Source of the DNA: Rhizobium herbae
GTDB lineage: Bacteria > Pseudomonadota > Alphaproteobacteria > Rhizobiales > Rhizobiaceae
Assembly (NCBI RefSeq): GCF_019511375.1
Contig: NZ_JAEUAO010000004.1
Location: 124,001-188,000, forward strand
Direction of reading: 5' to 3'
Length of the DNA stretch: 64,000 nt
This document shows, piece after piece, positions 1 through 8,806 of this stretch (positions are counted from its first letter, which is position 1; every line of letters starts with the position of its first letter). The notes below the pieces were generated by a model. That model made no database searches. It saw nothing but the letters and a program-made list of their open reading frames with translations, and was not told the DNA's origin. The position numbers and the translations under genes are program-made.

Positions 1-810
1 GCCAAGCGGATAGCCGTGCTCGACGAGCCGTTGGTCGCCCCGGCCGTCGTGTCCGTTCTGAAATCGCTTGCTGCGATGGGCGACAGTGGCCGCGCGCGCG
101 ATCTCGATGCCGCCATCTTGAAAGCCGGCATGGTCTCGGTGGCTGATGTCAATGCCGTGGAGCCCGTGGAGCCCGCGCCAAATTCTGCAGGCATTCATGA
201 TCTTGGCGAAAACGGCAAGGCCCTGGGGTTCGGTCTGGTATTCGGACAAATCCGGGCTCGGGAGCTTCGAACATTCCTTGAGGTGCTGGAGACTTTCGGC
301 GCGACGCACATCCGCATGGCGCCCGATCACGCCTTGATGGTCCTCGGAATGGGCCTCGACCGGGTCGGTGCCGCCCAGGCCCTGGCTTTGGGCCATGGTT
401 TGAGAGCGTTTCCGCTCGATCCGCGCAATCACATCGCCGCCTGTGCCGGCGCGGGCGCCTGTGCATCCGCTTTGATCGACACGCGGGTGACGGCGCAAGC
501 GGTGATCGACGCTGCGCCGTCGCTTCTCGATGGCTCGCTGACGGTCCACGTCTCCGGTTGCGCAAAAGGCTGCGCCAAACCCTCGGCGTCGGCGCTGACG
601 ATCACGGCTGCGCCAATGGGCTATGGCCTTGTCGTAAATGGTGCCGCCTCGGCAGCGCCAAACGCCTACATCGAAGAGAAAACGATAAGAACCGCGATGG
701 AACGCGTCCAGGCGCTGGTGCGGGAGAGGAAACGGGCTGGCGAATCGGCACGCTCCTGCCTTACACGGCTCGGAGCGGAGGTCATCGCCGCCGCGGTTCG
801 ACAGGGATAG
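1..810 (+). CDS. cobG: Precorrin-3B synthase CobG, C-terminal part (5' end outside window)
   Basis: The frame is open from base 1, so only the last 269 residues are present. CobG is the siroheme and 4Fe-4S mono-oxygenase that makes precorrin-3B in the aerobic cobalamin pathway. The visible part resembles the C-terminal half of nitrite/sulfite reductases: an iron-sulfur ligand pair C-x5-C (CAGAGAC) followed about 40 residues later by C-x3-C (GCAKGCAKP). It is followed after 2 bases by cobH and belongs to the cobGHIJ run. The family and the neighbouring cob genes make the call secure; the true start lies to the left. Confidence 0.93.
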   Translation, partial: AKRIAVLDEPLVAPAVVSVLKSLAAMGDSGRARDLDAAILKAGMVSVADVNAVEPVEPAPNSAGIHDLGENGKALGFGLVFGQIRARELRTFLEVLETFGATHIRMAPDHALMVLGMGLDRVGAAQALALGHGLRAFPLDPRNHIAACAGAGACASALIDTRVTAQAVIDAAPSLLDGSLTVHVSGCAKGCAKPSASALTITAAPMGYGLVVNGAASAAPNAYIEEKTIRTAMERVQALVRERKRAGESARSCLTRLGAEVIAAAVRQG

Positions 811-812
811 AG

Positions 813-1445
813 ATGCCTGAATACGATTACATCCGGGATGGCGACGCAATCTATGAGCGCTCCTTTGCAATTATCCGCAGCGAGGCCGATCTTTCCCGCT
901 TTTCCGACGAGGAGGCCGATCTCGCTGTTCGCATGGTGCATGCCTGCGGATTGGTGGAGGCTGCTCAATATTTCCAGTTCGCGCCCGGGTTCGTTTCCGC
1001 TGCCCGCGCCGCTCTCAGGAGCGGCGCGCCGATCTTTTGCGATGCTTTCATGGTTGCCCACGGCATTACGCGCGCGCGCCTGCCGGCCGACAACGAGGTG
1101 ATCTGCACGCTGCGCGAGCCGCAGACCGCCGATATCGCCCGGGAGATCGGCAATACCCGCTCGGCTGCAGCGCTGAAGCTCTGGGTCGAGCGCCTGGCGG
1201 GGTCAGTCGTTGCCATCGGCAACGCCCCGACGGCCCTCTTCTATCTGCTTGAACTGCTGCGCGACGGCGCGCCGAAACCCGCGGCGATCATCGGCATGCC
1301 CGTCGGCTTCGTCGGTGCGGCTGAATCGAAGGACGCGCTGGCTGAAAATTCCTATGGCGTGCCCTATGCCATCGTGCGCGGCCGCCTGGGCGGCAGCGCG
1401 ATGACGGCGGCTGCGGTCAATTCGCTGGCGAGGCCCGGCCTGTGA
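813..1445 (+). CDS. cobH: Precorrin-8X methylmutase CobH
   Basis: This 210-residue protein, the usual family length, converts precorrin-8X to hydrogenobyrinic acid by moving a methyl group from C11 to C12. The ATG at 813 begins MPEYDYIRDG, typical for the family, and lies 2 bases after the cobG stop. The expected catalytic histidine is in the segment RMVHACG near residue 43, and the C-terminal glycine-rich PVGFVGAAESK segment is present. The frame also stays open upstream through cobG, but that extension has no family similarity. The stop overlaps the GTG start of cobI, consistent with translational coupling. Confidence 0.95.
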   Translation: MPEYDYIRDGDAIYERSFAIIRSEADLSRFSDEEADLAVRMVHACGLVEAAQYFQFAPGFVSAARAALRSGAPIFCDAFMVAHGITRARLPADNEVICTLREPQTADIAREIGNTRSAAALKLWVERLAGSVVAIGNAPTALFYLLELLRDGAPKPAAIIGMPVGFVGAAESKDALAENSYGVPYAIVRGRLGGSAMTAAAVNSLARPGL

Positions 1446-2179
1446 GCGGGCTTTCGTCAGGCAGGCTGATCGGTGTCGGGACCGGTCCGGGCGATCCTGA
1501 GCTCCTGACCCTCAAGGCCGTCAAAGCGTTGGAGATGGCCGACGTGCTCGCCTATTTCGCCAAGGAAGGGCGACGTGGCAACGGTCGGGCCGTGGTCGAG
1601 GGGTTGCTGAAGCCGGGCCTGATCGAGCTGCCGCTCTATTATCCGGTGACGATCGAGATCGACAAGGATCACGACGACTACAAGACCCAGATCACCGGCT
1701 TCTACGATGCCTCGGCCGCGGCTGTTGCCGAACATCTGGAGGCCGGACGTACGGTTGCCATCCTCAGCGAAGGCGACCCGATGTTCTATGGTTCCTACAT
1801 GCATCTGCATGTCCGGCTGGCCGGGCGGTTCCCCGTAGAGGTCATTCCGGGCATCACCGCCATGTCCGGCTGCTGGTCGCTCGCCGGCCTGCCGATCGTC
1901 CAGGGCGATGACGTTCTCTCCGTCCTGCCCGGTACGATGGCCGAGACGCAGCTCGTTCGCCGTCTTGGCGATACGGAAGCGGCCGTGATCATGAAGGTCG
2001 GCCGCAATCTGCCGAAGATCCGCCGGGCGCTCGCCGCCGCCGGCAAGCTCGCCCAGGCGGTCTATGTCGAGCGCGGCACGATGGCCAATTCCGCCATGAT
2101 CCCGCTTGCTGAAAAGGCCGATGACGACGCGCCCTATTTCTCGCTGGTGCTGGTGCCCGGATGGAAGGATCGCTCATGA
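1442..2179 (+). CDS. cobI: Precorrin-2 C20-methyltransferase CobI
   Basis: A 245-residue SAM-dependent tetrapyrrole methyltransferase that methylates precorrin-2 at C20. It opens with the family P-loop-like segment LIGVGTGPGDPELLTLKAV and carries the conserved SEGDPMFYGS block and the PGITAMSG block. The start is GTG at 1442, overlapping the cobH TGA by three bases; no better ATG exists in the frame. The stop overlaps the cobJ ATG (ATGA arrangement). Family assignment rests on motifs and on its place between cobH and cobJ. Confidence 0.94.
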   Translation: MSGLSSGRLIGVGTGPGDPELLTLKAVKALEMADVLAYFAKEGRRGNGRAVVEGLLKPGLIELPLYYPVTIEIDKDHDDYKTQITGFYDASAAAVAEHLEAGRTVAILSEGDPMFYGSYMHLHVRLAGRFPVEVIPGITAMSGCWSLAGLPIVQGDDVLSVLPGTMAETQLVRRLGDTEAAVIMKVGRNLPKIRRALAAAGKLAQAVYVERGTMANSAMIPLAEKADDDAPYFSLVLVPGWKDRS

Positions 2180-2940
2180 GCGGCACCCTCTATGTGATCG
2201 GCACCGGCCCCGGCGGTCCGCAGCAGATGACGCCGGAAGCGGTCGATGCCGTGTCGAAATCGACGGATTTCTTTGGCTACGGGCCCTATCTTGACCGCCT
2301 GTCGCTGCGCCCGGATCAGAACCGTATCGCCTCTGACAATCGCGAAGAGCTCGATCGTGCTCAGGCGGCACTTCGCCACGCGGCGGAAGGCGTCAATGTC
2401 TGCGTCGTATCCGGTGGCGACCCCGGCGTCTTCGCCATGGCCGCAGCCATCTGCGAGGCGATCGACAAGGGACCGGAGGACTGGCGCGCGATCGACCTCG
2501 TCGTGACGCCCGGCGTCACCGCGATGCTCGCCGTGGCCGCCCGCATCGGCGCGCCGCTCGGCCATGATTTCTGCGCCATCTCGCTTTCCGACAACCTCAA
2601 GCCGTGGGATGTGATCGCGCGCCGGTTGAAGCTGGTGGCGGAGGCCGGCCTGGTGATCGCGCTCTACAATCCGATCAGCAAGGCACGGCCCTGGCAGTTG
2701 GGCGAAGCCTTCGACATCCTGCGCGGCGTCCTTCCCGCGCAAACGCCGGTGATTTTCGGCCGTGCCGCCGGTCGTCCCGACGAGCGCATGCTGGTGATGC
2801 CGCTTGGCAGTGCCGACGCGCAGAAGGCCGACATGGCGACCTGCGTCATCATCGGCTCGCCGGAAACACGGATCATCCCGCGTCCGGGCAAGCCGGATCT
2901 CGTCTATACGCCGCGGTTCATTTCCGGGGAGAAAAGGTGA
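2176..2940 (+). CDS. cobJ: Precorrin-3B C17-methyltransferase CobJ
   Basis: A 254-residue SAM methyltransferase responsible for C17 methylation and ring contraction of precorrin-3B. The N-terminal YVIGTGPGGPQQMTPEA, the VVSGGDPGVFAM block and the VTPGVTAM block are characteristic. An ATG at 2161 is also in frame, but the ATG at 2176 overlaps the cobI stop as ATGA and begins MSGTLYVIG, so it is preferred. The last 37 bases run antisense into the 3' end of cobK, so cobJ and cobK converge and share coding DNA. Confidence 0.94.
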   Translation: MSGTLYVIGTGPGGPQQMTPEAVDAVSKSTDFFGYGPYLDRLSLRPDQNRIASDNREELDRAQAALRHAAEGVNVCVVSGGDPGVFAMAAAICEAIDKGPEDWRAIDLVVTPGVTAMLAVAARIGAPLGHDFCAISLSDNLKPWDVIARRLKLVAEAGLVIALYNPISKARPWQLGEAFDILRGVLPAQTPVIFGRAAGRPDERMLVMPLGSADAQKADMATCVIIGSPETRIIPRPGKPDLVYTPRFISGEKR

Positions 2941-3674
2941 TCGACAAGCGCGAGCGCTTCTTCGACGGTACCTGCGGCGCGGACATCGGCCGGCTCTTGG
3001 CGCTCGACCATGATCACCTCGATGCCAAGTCGGCGCGCCGCCGCGATCTTGCCGTAGGTCGCCTTGCCGCCGCTGTTCTTGGCGACGATGACCTCGATCC
3101 GGTTGTTCATCAGAAGCTGCCTTTCCGCCTCTTCCTCGAACGGGCCGGTAGCGAGCAGGTAACGCGCATGGCGAACGCCAAGCGGCGGCGTAACCGGATC
3201 GACACTGCGGATCAGATAGTGGTGCTGCGGCGCGCTTTCGAAGTGGAAGGCCTCCTGCCGGCCGATCGCGAGGAAGACGCGTCTCGGCGTGTCGCCCAGC
3301 GCTCCGGCTGCTTCGGCAACCGAGGCAACGCTGATCCAGCGGTCGCCCGCCTGCCGTTCCCAGCCGGGACGTCGCAGTGCGAAGAAGGGGATTTCGGTTC
3401 GCTTCGCCGCCATTGCCGCGTTCTGCGAAATCCGAGCAGCGAAGGGATGCGTCGCGTCGATCATCAGGTCGAATTTTTCCGTCTTGAGGAATTCGCCAAG
3501 GCCGTCGCTGCCGCCAAAGCCGCCGCTGCGCATGGGTACCGGCTGGGCCAGGGGCTCCGCCGTTCGTCCGGCCAGAGACAGCAGCAGGTCGCAATCCGCG
3601 CGATCCGCCAGCGCCGTCGCCAGGTGCCGCGCTTCGGTCGTTCCGCCGAGAATCAGGATGCGGTGTTTGCTCAT
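2904..3674 (-). CDS. cobK: Precorrin-6A reductase CobK, antisense within the cob run
   Basis: A 256-residue NADPH-dependent precorrin-6A reductase, close to the usual length. The N-terminus [19 protein letters not shown] is the family nucleotide-binding start; DATHPFA and the EVIVAKNSGG segment near the C-terminus are typical. The frame is open 33 codons further upstream, but that part would lie inside cobL and lacks family character. It is the only cob gene here on the minus strand. Its stop lies inside cobJ and its ATG overlaps the cobL ATG by two bases on the opposite strand, so no spacer exists for a separate promoter outside coding DNA. Confidence 0.94.
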   Translation of the reverse strand: MSKHRILILGGTTEARHLATALADRADCDLLLSLAGRTAEPLAQPVPMRSGGFGGSDGLGEFLKTEKFDLMIDATHPFAARISQNAAMAAKRTEIPFFALRRPGWERQAGDRWISVASVAEAAGALGDTPRRVFLAIGRQEAFHFESAPQHHYLIRSVDPVTPPLGVRHARYLLATGPFEEEAERQLLMNNRIEVIVAKNSGGKATYGKIAAARRLGIEVIMVERQEPADVRAAGTVEEALALVDHLFSPEMNRGV

Positions 3675-4935
3675 GTCTGACGCCCAGTCCCTGTCTGCCG
3701 GTAAAAGTCCGCCCTGGCTGACGATCATCGGCCTCGGCGAAGAAGGTGTAGCGGGTCTGGGCGACGAGGCCAAGCGGTGGATTGCTGCGGCTTCAAAGGT
3801 CTTCGGCGGGGCGCGTCATCTGGAATTGGCCGGGTCGCTGATCCATGGCGAGCGCCATGCGTGGCTGAGCCCGTTCGAACGTTCCATGGAGGCCGTCGTC
3901 GCGCTTCGCGGCACGCCGGTCGTGGTGCTCGCCTCCGGCGACCCGTTCTTCTTCGGCGTCGGCGTCACGCTCGCCCGGCATATCGATCCCGTCGAGATGC
4001 GGGTGCTTCCGGCGCCGTCCTCTTTCAGTCTGGCCGCCTCCCGCCTCGGCTGGGCGCTGCAGGATACGGCGGTGGTTTCCCTGCATGGCCGTGCCATCGA
4101 TCTGATCCGGCCCCATCTTCAGCCCGGCGGCCGTGTTCTGGCCCTGACCTCGGACGACGAAGGCCCGGCGATGCTGGCTGCGTTGCTCGCGAGGACCGGG
4201 TTTGGCCAATCGAAATTGACCGTGCTCGAGGCTTTGGGCGGAGCGCATGAGCGGGTTACCTTGCAGATTGCGTCTGAATTTTCGTTGAGCGCCGTCAACC
4301 CGCTGAACATCTGCGCCGTCGAGGTCGTGGCGGGTGAAGGCGCGCGGGTGCTGCCGCTGGCAAAGGGGCTCGACGACAGCCTGTTTGAGCATGACGGCCA
4401 GATCACCAAGCGTGAAATTCGCGCGCTGACCCTGTCGGCGCTGGCGCCGCGTCGCGGCGAATTGCTCTGGGATATCGGCGCCGGCTCGGGATCGATCGGC
4501 ATCGAATGGATGCTGTCGGACCCGGCCATGAAGGCAATCGCGGTCGAGGGCTCTGCCGAACGCGCGGAACGCATCAGGCGGAATGCGGCGAACTTCGGCG
4601 TGCCGGGTCTCATCGTCGTTCAAGGCACGGCGCCTGCTGCGCTTGACGGATTGCCGGCTCCGGACGCGATCTTCATCGGCGGTGGAGGCAGCGAAGACGG
4701 TGTCATGGATGCGGCACTTGCGGCTTTGAAGCCCGGTGGCCGACTGGTCGCGAATGCCGTGACGACGCAGATGGAAGCAGTGCTTCTCGATCACCATGCC
4801 CGGCTGGGCGGCTCGCTCATCCGCATCGATATCGCCCGCGCTTCGCCGGTCGGAGCGATGACAGGCTGGCGCCCGGCCATGCCGGTGACGCAATGGTCAT
4901 GGGCAAAGCCGGAATTTCAAGAGGAAACAGCATGA
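3673..4935 (+). CDS. cobL: Precorrin-6Y C5,15-methyltransferase (decarboxylating) CobL
   Basis: A 420-residue fusion of a CbiE-type methyltransferase (residues about 15-215, starting [10 protein letters not shown], with [11 protein letters not shown]) and a CbiT-type Rossmann methyltransferase (about 235-410, SAM loop [13 protein letters not shown]). It methylates C5 and C15 and decarboxylates the C12 acetate. The open frame extends 128 codons upstream, antisense to cobK; the ATG at 3673 beginning MSDAQSL gives the family length. Ribosome binding is weak: AGGA lies about 13 bases upstream, inside cobK. The stop overlaps the cobM ATG. Confidence 0.94.
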   Translation: MSDAQSLSAGKSPPWLTIIGLGEEGVAGLGDEAKRWIAAASKVFGGARHLELAGSLIHGERHAWLSPFERSMEAVVALRGTPVVVLASGDPFFFGVGVTLARHIDPVEMRVLPAPSSFSLAASRLGWALQDTAVVSLHGRAIDLIRPHLQPGGRVLALTSDDEGPAMLAALLARTGFGQSKLTVLEALGGAHERVTLQIASEFSLSAVNPLNICAVEVVAGEGARVLPLAKGLDDSLFEHDGQITKREIRALTLSALAPRRGELLWDIGAGSGSIGIEWMLSDPAMKAIAVEGSAERAERIRRNAANFGVPGLIVVQGTAPAALDGLPAPDAIFIGGGGSEDGVMDAALAALKPGGRLVANAVTTQMEAVLLDHHARLGGSLIRIDIARASPVGAMTGWRPAMPVTQWSWAKPEFQEETA

Positions 4936-5690
4936 CAGTTCATTTCATCGGCGCAGGCCCGGGTGCCGCGGATCTGATCACCGTTCGCGGCCGGGACCTG
5001 ATCGCCCGTTGTCCGGTCTGCCTTTATGCCGGCTCGATCGTTTCGCCGGAACTGCTGCAATATTGTCCGCCGGATGCCCGTATCGTCGATACAGCACCGA
5101 TGTCGCTCGATGAGATCGAGGCCGAATATGTCAAGGCTGCAGCGGAGGGGCACGATGTGGCACGGCTACATTCCGGCGATCTCTCGGTCTGGAGCGCCGT
5201 AGCCGAGCAGATCCGCCGGCTGGAGAAGCACGGGCTTGACTATACGATGACGCCGGGCGTCCCCGCCTTTGCCGCTGCTGCCGCCACCCTTGGCCGGGAA
5301 CTCACCATTCCCGCCGTCGCCCAGAGCCTCGTGCTGACGCGTGTTTCCGGCCGCGCGTCGCCGATGCCGAATGCGGAGACGCTGGCCGGTTTCGGTGCGA
5401 CGGGTGCGACGCTGGCGATCCATCTGGCGATCCATGCACTGCCGCAGGTAGTCGGGGAACTGATGCCGCTTTACGGCGCCGATTGCCCGGTTGCCATCGT
5501 CGTCAAGGCTTCCTGGCCGGACGAGCGGGTGGTGCGGGGAACGCTTGGCGATATCGAGGCCAAGGTTGCGGCGGAGCCCATCGAGCGCACGGCCCTGATC
5601 TTCGTCGGCCGGACGCTGGAAGCCAGCGGCTTTCGCGAGAGCTCGCTGTATGACGCCGCCTACCAGCGCCGCTTCCGCGGCCGCGAATAG
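4932..5690 (+). CDS. cobM: Precorrin-4 C11-methyltransferase CobM
   Basis: A 252-residue SAM-dependent methyltransferase that methylates precorrin-4 at C11. Conserved blocks are [18 protein letters not shown] at the N-terminus, [23 protein letters not shown] and [12 protein letters not shown]. The ATG at 4932 overlaps the cobL stop (ATGA) and is preceded by GAGGAAA, a good ribosome-binding site. An upstream in-frame ATG at 4893 lies inside cobL and is not preferred. The gene ends 10 bases before the end of the convergent pha operon. Confidence 0.95.
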   Translation: MTVHFIGAGPGAADLITVRGRDLIARCPVCLYAGSIVSPELLQYCPPDARIVDTAPMSLDEIEAEYVKAAAEGHDVARLHSGDLSVWSAVAEQIRRLEKHGLDYTMTPGVPAFAAAAATLGRELTIPAVAQSLVLTRVSGRASPMPNAETLAGFGATGATLAIHLAIHALPQVVGELMPLYGADCPVAIVVKASWPDERVVRGTLGDIEAKVAAEPIERTALIFVGRTLEASGFRESSLYDAAYQRRFRGRE

Positions 5691-5700
5691 TCTTTGCGGG

Positions 5701-6081
5701 TCAGATATCGATCGCCGACAGGTCGGGCTCCGGACCCGTCGTCTTGCGCGGCACGTCCGTGCTCCCCTCGATGCGATCGCGGTAGAGCGCCGACTGCCCG
5801 AGCAGCATCAGCGTCACCGGCGTCGTCAGGATGACGAAGATGATGATCAGGACCTCGTGGAAAATCCAGCGGTTCTGCAACACGGCAAAGGCGATCATCG
5901 AGGCAAGGCAGATCAGGACGGTGCCGGCGCTGGAGCTCAGCGTCGGTGCATGCAGGCGGCCGTAGAAGGTCTTCAACCTGATCAGGCCGATCGAGCCGAC
6001 CAGGGTGATGGCCGAACCACCAAGAAGCAGCAGGCAGACCGGGATCGCCGCCCAGACCGGAAGGTCGGTCAAATGGGTCAT
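5701..6081 (-). CDS. phaG: Na+(K+)/H+ antiporter subunit G (PhaG/MrpG)
   Basis: A 126-residue subunit of the multisubunit Mrp/Pha cation-proton antiporter in the inner membrane. Three hydrophobic segments are visible: about residues 10-30, 45-65 and 70-92. The GLIRLKTFYGRLHAPTLSSS segment is the MrpG hallmark. Start chosen at MTHLTDLP, whose ATG overlaps the phaF stop (ATGA); upstream codons in the same frame are a shadow of phaF. It is last in the operon and converges on cobM with a 10-base gap. Confidence 0.93.
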   Translation of the reverse strand: MTHLTDLPVWAAIPVCLLLLGGSAITLVGSIGLIRLKTFYGRLHAPTLSSSAGTVLICLASMIAFAVLQNRWIFHEVLIIIFVILTTPVTLMLLGQSALYRDRIEGSTDVPRKTTGPEPDLSAIDI

Positions 6082-6359
6082 TCGATCACCTCGCCGCGCA
6101 TCAGGAATTTGGCAAAGGCGATCGAGGAGACGAAGCCGAGCAGGGCGATGATCAGCGCCGCCTCGAAATAGATCGAATTGGCGGTGCGGATGCCGAATGT
6201 CAGCAGCAGCAACATGGCGGTGATATAAAGCGCATCGAGGCCGAGGATGCGATCCTGCGCGCGCGGACCGCGGGCGATGCGAAACAGGGCGCATCCCATC
6301 GCCAGGCCGATCAATATCTGGGAGATGAGAATCGACCAGATGATGAAGAGCTCATTCAT
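6078..6359 (-). CDS. phaF: Antiporter subunit F (PhaF/MrpF)
   Basis: A 93-residue, three-helix membrane protein of the Mrp/Pha antiporter. The segment RIARGPRAQDRILGLDAL after the first helix is diagnostic of MrpF. The frame remains open far upstream through phaE and phaD, but only the last 93 codons from the ATG at 6359 are real. It overlaps phaE by four bases and phaG by four bases, indicating coupled translation of the E-F-G subunits. Confidence 0.93.
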   Translation of the reverse strand: MNELFIIWSILISQILIGLAMGCALFRIARGPRAQDRILGLDALYITAMLLLLTFGIRTANSIYFEAALIIALLGFVSSIAFAKFLMRGEVIE

Positions 6360-6844
6360 TCGAATATCTCCTTCAGCGGCGCCTCGTAACGGCACTTGAT
6401 CAGATCTGACCAGCGCGCGCCGTTTTCGAGATCGAGGACGTGGATGGTGAGAACGCCCGTCTGCCGGTCGAATTCCAGCCATGCCGTGCCGGGCGTCGCC
6501 GTCAGGATACAGGCGAGCAGTGCCAGCGCATTGTCGTCGCGCAGGCTGAGGTCGATTGCCACGAAGCCGGAATTCACCGGACGGCTTCCGGTGCCCAGGA
6601 TCACGCGCATGACGGTGAGATTGGAGCGCACCACGTCGACGGCGACGCGGCCGGTGAGGACGGCAATGCGGCGAAGTTTGTGCAGCCGGGTCTTGTCCGG
6701 CTGCAGGTTGACCATGATCCAGGCCCATGAAATGCCAAGCGTGCTGCCGAGCAGGATATGTCCGATCGAAAGCGACTGGTTGATCAGAAGCCAGAGTGCG
6801 AGAAGCGACAGGGAGAGCAGCGGATAGGGGAACCAGTAGCGCAT
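6356..6844 (-). CDS. phaE: Antiporter subunit E (PhaE/MrpE)
   Basis: A 162-residue subunit with two N-terminal membrane helices (about residues 5-45) and a soluble C-terminal portion. The sequence AVDVVRSNLTVMRVIL and the block LTATPGTAWLEFD match MrpE (COG1863). It starts 3 bases after the phaD stop and overlaps phaF by four bases. Subunit E is thought to help assemble or stabilise the complex rather than translocate ions. Confidence 0.92.
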   Translation of the reverse strand: MRYWFPYPLLSLSLLALWLLINQSLSIGHILLGSTLGISWAWIMVNLQPDKTRLHKLRRIAVLTGRVAVDVVRSNLTVMRVILGTGSRPVNSGFVAIDLSLRDDNALALLACILTATPGTAWLEFDRQTGVLTIHVLDLENGARWSDLIKCRYEAPLKEIFE

Positions 6845-6847
6845 CGC

Positions 6848-8464
6848 TCATTGCCCTCCCGTCGGCCCGGCGCGCGGTGCCGACATCACTCGGCCGATGT
6901 AGTTTTGCGGCTCGGACAGTGCCTTGGCGGTGGCGTCCATATAGCGCATCGCCGAGCCGGCCTGCAGGCTCATGAAGGCGCAAACCGCGAGAAGCATGAG
7001 GACCGGGGCGATCTCGATCAGGAAGACGCGCGGGATGGTACCTTCGATCGAGGTCCAGAAAGTGCGGATACCGACGCGGTTCATCGCGATCATCGCGGCG
7101 AGACCGGAAAGGATGAGCAGCGCGGTATAGGTCCATTCCGCTCCCGAAACCGGCGCGTCACCGCCAAAGCTGCCCGGATTGAACAGGCCGTGCAGCATTG
7201 CGAATTTCGCGATGAAGCCGGAGAGTGGCGGCAAGCCCGAGAGGAGAATGGCGCAGGCAGAGAAGGAGAGGCCAAGCACGGCCATGGTGCCGGGTACCGC
7301 CACGCCCTCCTCCTTTTCCTCCTCGTTCTCGTCGATATCGCCGTAGGCTTCCATGGTGACGGCCAGAACGTCGGCGCCTGCGTCACGGGCACGCTCGACC
7401 AGTTCGATCAGCAGGAAAAAGGCGCAGATCGTCAGCGTCGAACTGACGAGATAGAACAGCGCGCCGCCGATGACCGCGCCATTGCCAAGCCCGATGGCCG
7501 CCATCAGCGTGCCGGAGGAAACCAGGACGCAGTATCCGGCCAGCCGGCCCATCGCCTGCGAGGCAAGGACGCCGATCGCGCCGAAACCGATGGTCAGCAA
7601 GCCGCCATAGAGCAGGACGGGTTGCCCGAAACCGGCTGAGTTCCCCGCATCGCTGCCGAACAGCAGGAGCGAGAGGCGAAGGAGGATGTAGACGCCGACC
7701 TTGGTGAGGATGGCGAAGATCGCAGCGACCGGCGGCGTTGCCGCCGAATAGGCCGCGGGCAGCCAGAAGCCGAGCGGCCACATGCCGGCCTTGACGAGGA
7801 AGGCGATGCCGAGAAGGGCAGCACCCGCCTCCATCAGCATCCGGCTTTCCGGGCCGATCGTGCCGATCCGCATTGCAAGGTCGGCCATGTTGAGCGTGCC
7901 GGTCGCGCCATAGATCATGCTGACGCCGATCAGGAACAGCGAGGAGGCGGCAAGGTTGACGGCGATATAATGCAGCCCGGCCTTGACGCGCAGCGGCCCC
8001 GAGCCGTGCAGCAGCAGCCCGTAGGAGGCCGCCAGCATCATTTCGAAGAAGACGAAGAGGTTGAAAAGGTCGCCGGTCAGGAAAGCGCCGTTCAACCCGG
8101 CAAGCATGAGCTGGAACAGCGAATGGAAATGGTGGCCCATCCGATGCCATTTCGACATCGAAAACGCCTGCGTCGCCAGCGCCAGCACCGAAGTCAGGAC
8201 CAGCATCAGCGCCGAGAGGCGGTCGAGCACCAGGACAATGCCGAAGGGTGCCGGCCAGTTGCCGAGCAGGTAGACGCTCGCGCCGTCCTGGGAGGTGGCG
8301 GCGGCGCGCATGAGAACGACGCCGGCGAGAAAGACCAGGATGGTCGAGACGAAGCCGATGACGCCCTTTGTCGTGCGATTGCGCTCGTCGACAGGGATCA
8401 ACACCGCCGCTGTCACCAGCGGCAGGAGGATCGGCAGGACGATCAGGTGGTGCAGCCCGTTCAT
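6848..8464 (-). CDS. phaD: Antiporter subunit D (PhaD/MrpD), proton-pumping NuoM/N-like
   Basis: A 538-residue polytopic protein homologous to complex I antiporter-like subunits. The conserved segments FNLFVFFEMMLAASYGLLLH, containing the functional glutamate, and FLVKAGMWPLGFWLPAAY, containing the conserved lysine, are present, followed by PPVAAIFAILTKVGVY. One charged insertion, DENEEEKEEGV near residue 385, lies in a cytoplasmic loop. The gene lies 6 bases after phaC and 3 bases before phaE on the minus strand. Confidence 0.95.
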   Translation of the reverse strand: MNGLHHLIVLPILLPLVTAAVLIPVDERNRTTKGVIGFVSTILVFLAGVVLMRAAATSQDGASVYLLGNWPAPFGIVLVLDRLSALMLVLTSVLALATQAFSMSKWHRMGHHFHSLFQLMLAGLNGAFLTGDLFNLFVFFEMMLAASYGLLLHGSGPLRVKAGLHYIAVNLAASSLFLIGVSMIYGATGTLNMADLAMRIGTIGPESRMLMEAGAALLGIAFLVKAGMWPLGFWLPAAYSAATPPVAAIFAILTKVGVYILLRLSLLLFGSDAGNSAGFGQPVLLYGGLLTIGFGAIGVLASQAMGRLAGYCVLVSSGTLMAAIGLGNGAVIGGALFYLVSSTLTICAFFLLIELVERARDAGADVLAVTMEAYGDIDENEEEKEEGVAVPGTMAVLGLSFSACAILLSGLPPLSGFIAKFAMLHGLFNPGSFGGDAPVSGAEWTYTALLILSGLAAMIAMNRVGIRTFWTSIEGTIPRVFLIEIAPVLMLLAVCAFMSLQAGSAMRYMDATAKALSEPQNYIGRVMSAPRAGPTGGQ

Positions 8465-8470
8465 GCCGCG

Positions 8471-8806
8471 CTACTCCCTGCCGTCGACATGGTCGGTTCC
8501 GGTAAAGCCGCGCGAGGCGAGCAGCACGACGAGGAAGAGCGCCGTCATGGCGAAGCCGATGACGATGGCGGTCAATACCAGCGCCTGTGGAATGGGGTCG
8601 GTATGTGTCAAAAGCCCACCGGCGCCACCCGGCTCGAGCAGGGGTGGCGCGTTCACTCTCAGACGTCCCATGCCGAAGATGAAGAGATTGACGGCATAGG
8701 ACAGGAGCGAGAGGCCGATGATCACCTGATAGGTGCGCGGCCTGAACAGCAGCCAGACGCCGGAAGCGCTCAGTACGCCGATGGCTGCGGAAAGCACGAG
8801 TTCCAT
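8471..8806 (-). CDS. phaC: Antiporter subunit C (PhaC/MrpC), NuoK-like
   Basis: A 111-residue, three-helix NuoK-like subunit. Motifs are GVWLLFRPRTYQVIIGLSL, NLFIFGMGRL and PIPQALVLTAIVIGFAMTA, the last being the NuoK/MrpC signature. Its ATG overlaps the stop of the AB fusion gene by one base. It acts in the inner membrane between the A/B and D subunits. Confidence 0.95.
   Translation of the reverse strand: MELVLSAAIGVLSASGVWLLFRPRTYQVIIGLSLLSYAVNLFIFGMGRLRVNAPPLLEPGGAGGLLTHTDPIPQALVLTAIVIGFAMTALFLVVLLASRGFTGTDHVDGRE

Noticed and set aside
558..812. Upstream extension of the cobH frame
   Set aside because: It overlaps cobG in another frame; the family start is the ATG at 813.
2604..3680. 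Plus-strand 358-codon ORF opposite cobK
   Set aside because: Its translation is Arg-rich without family character, while the minus strand gives an intact CobK.
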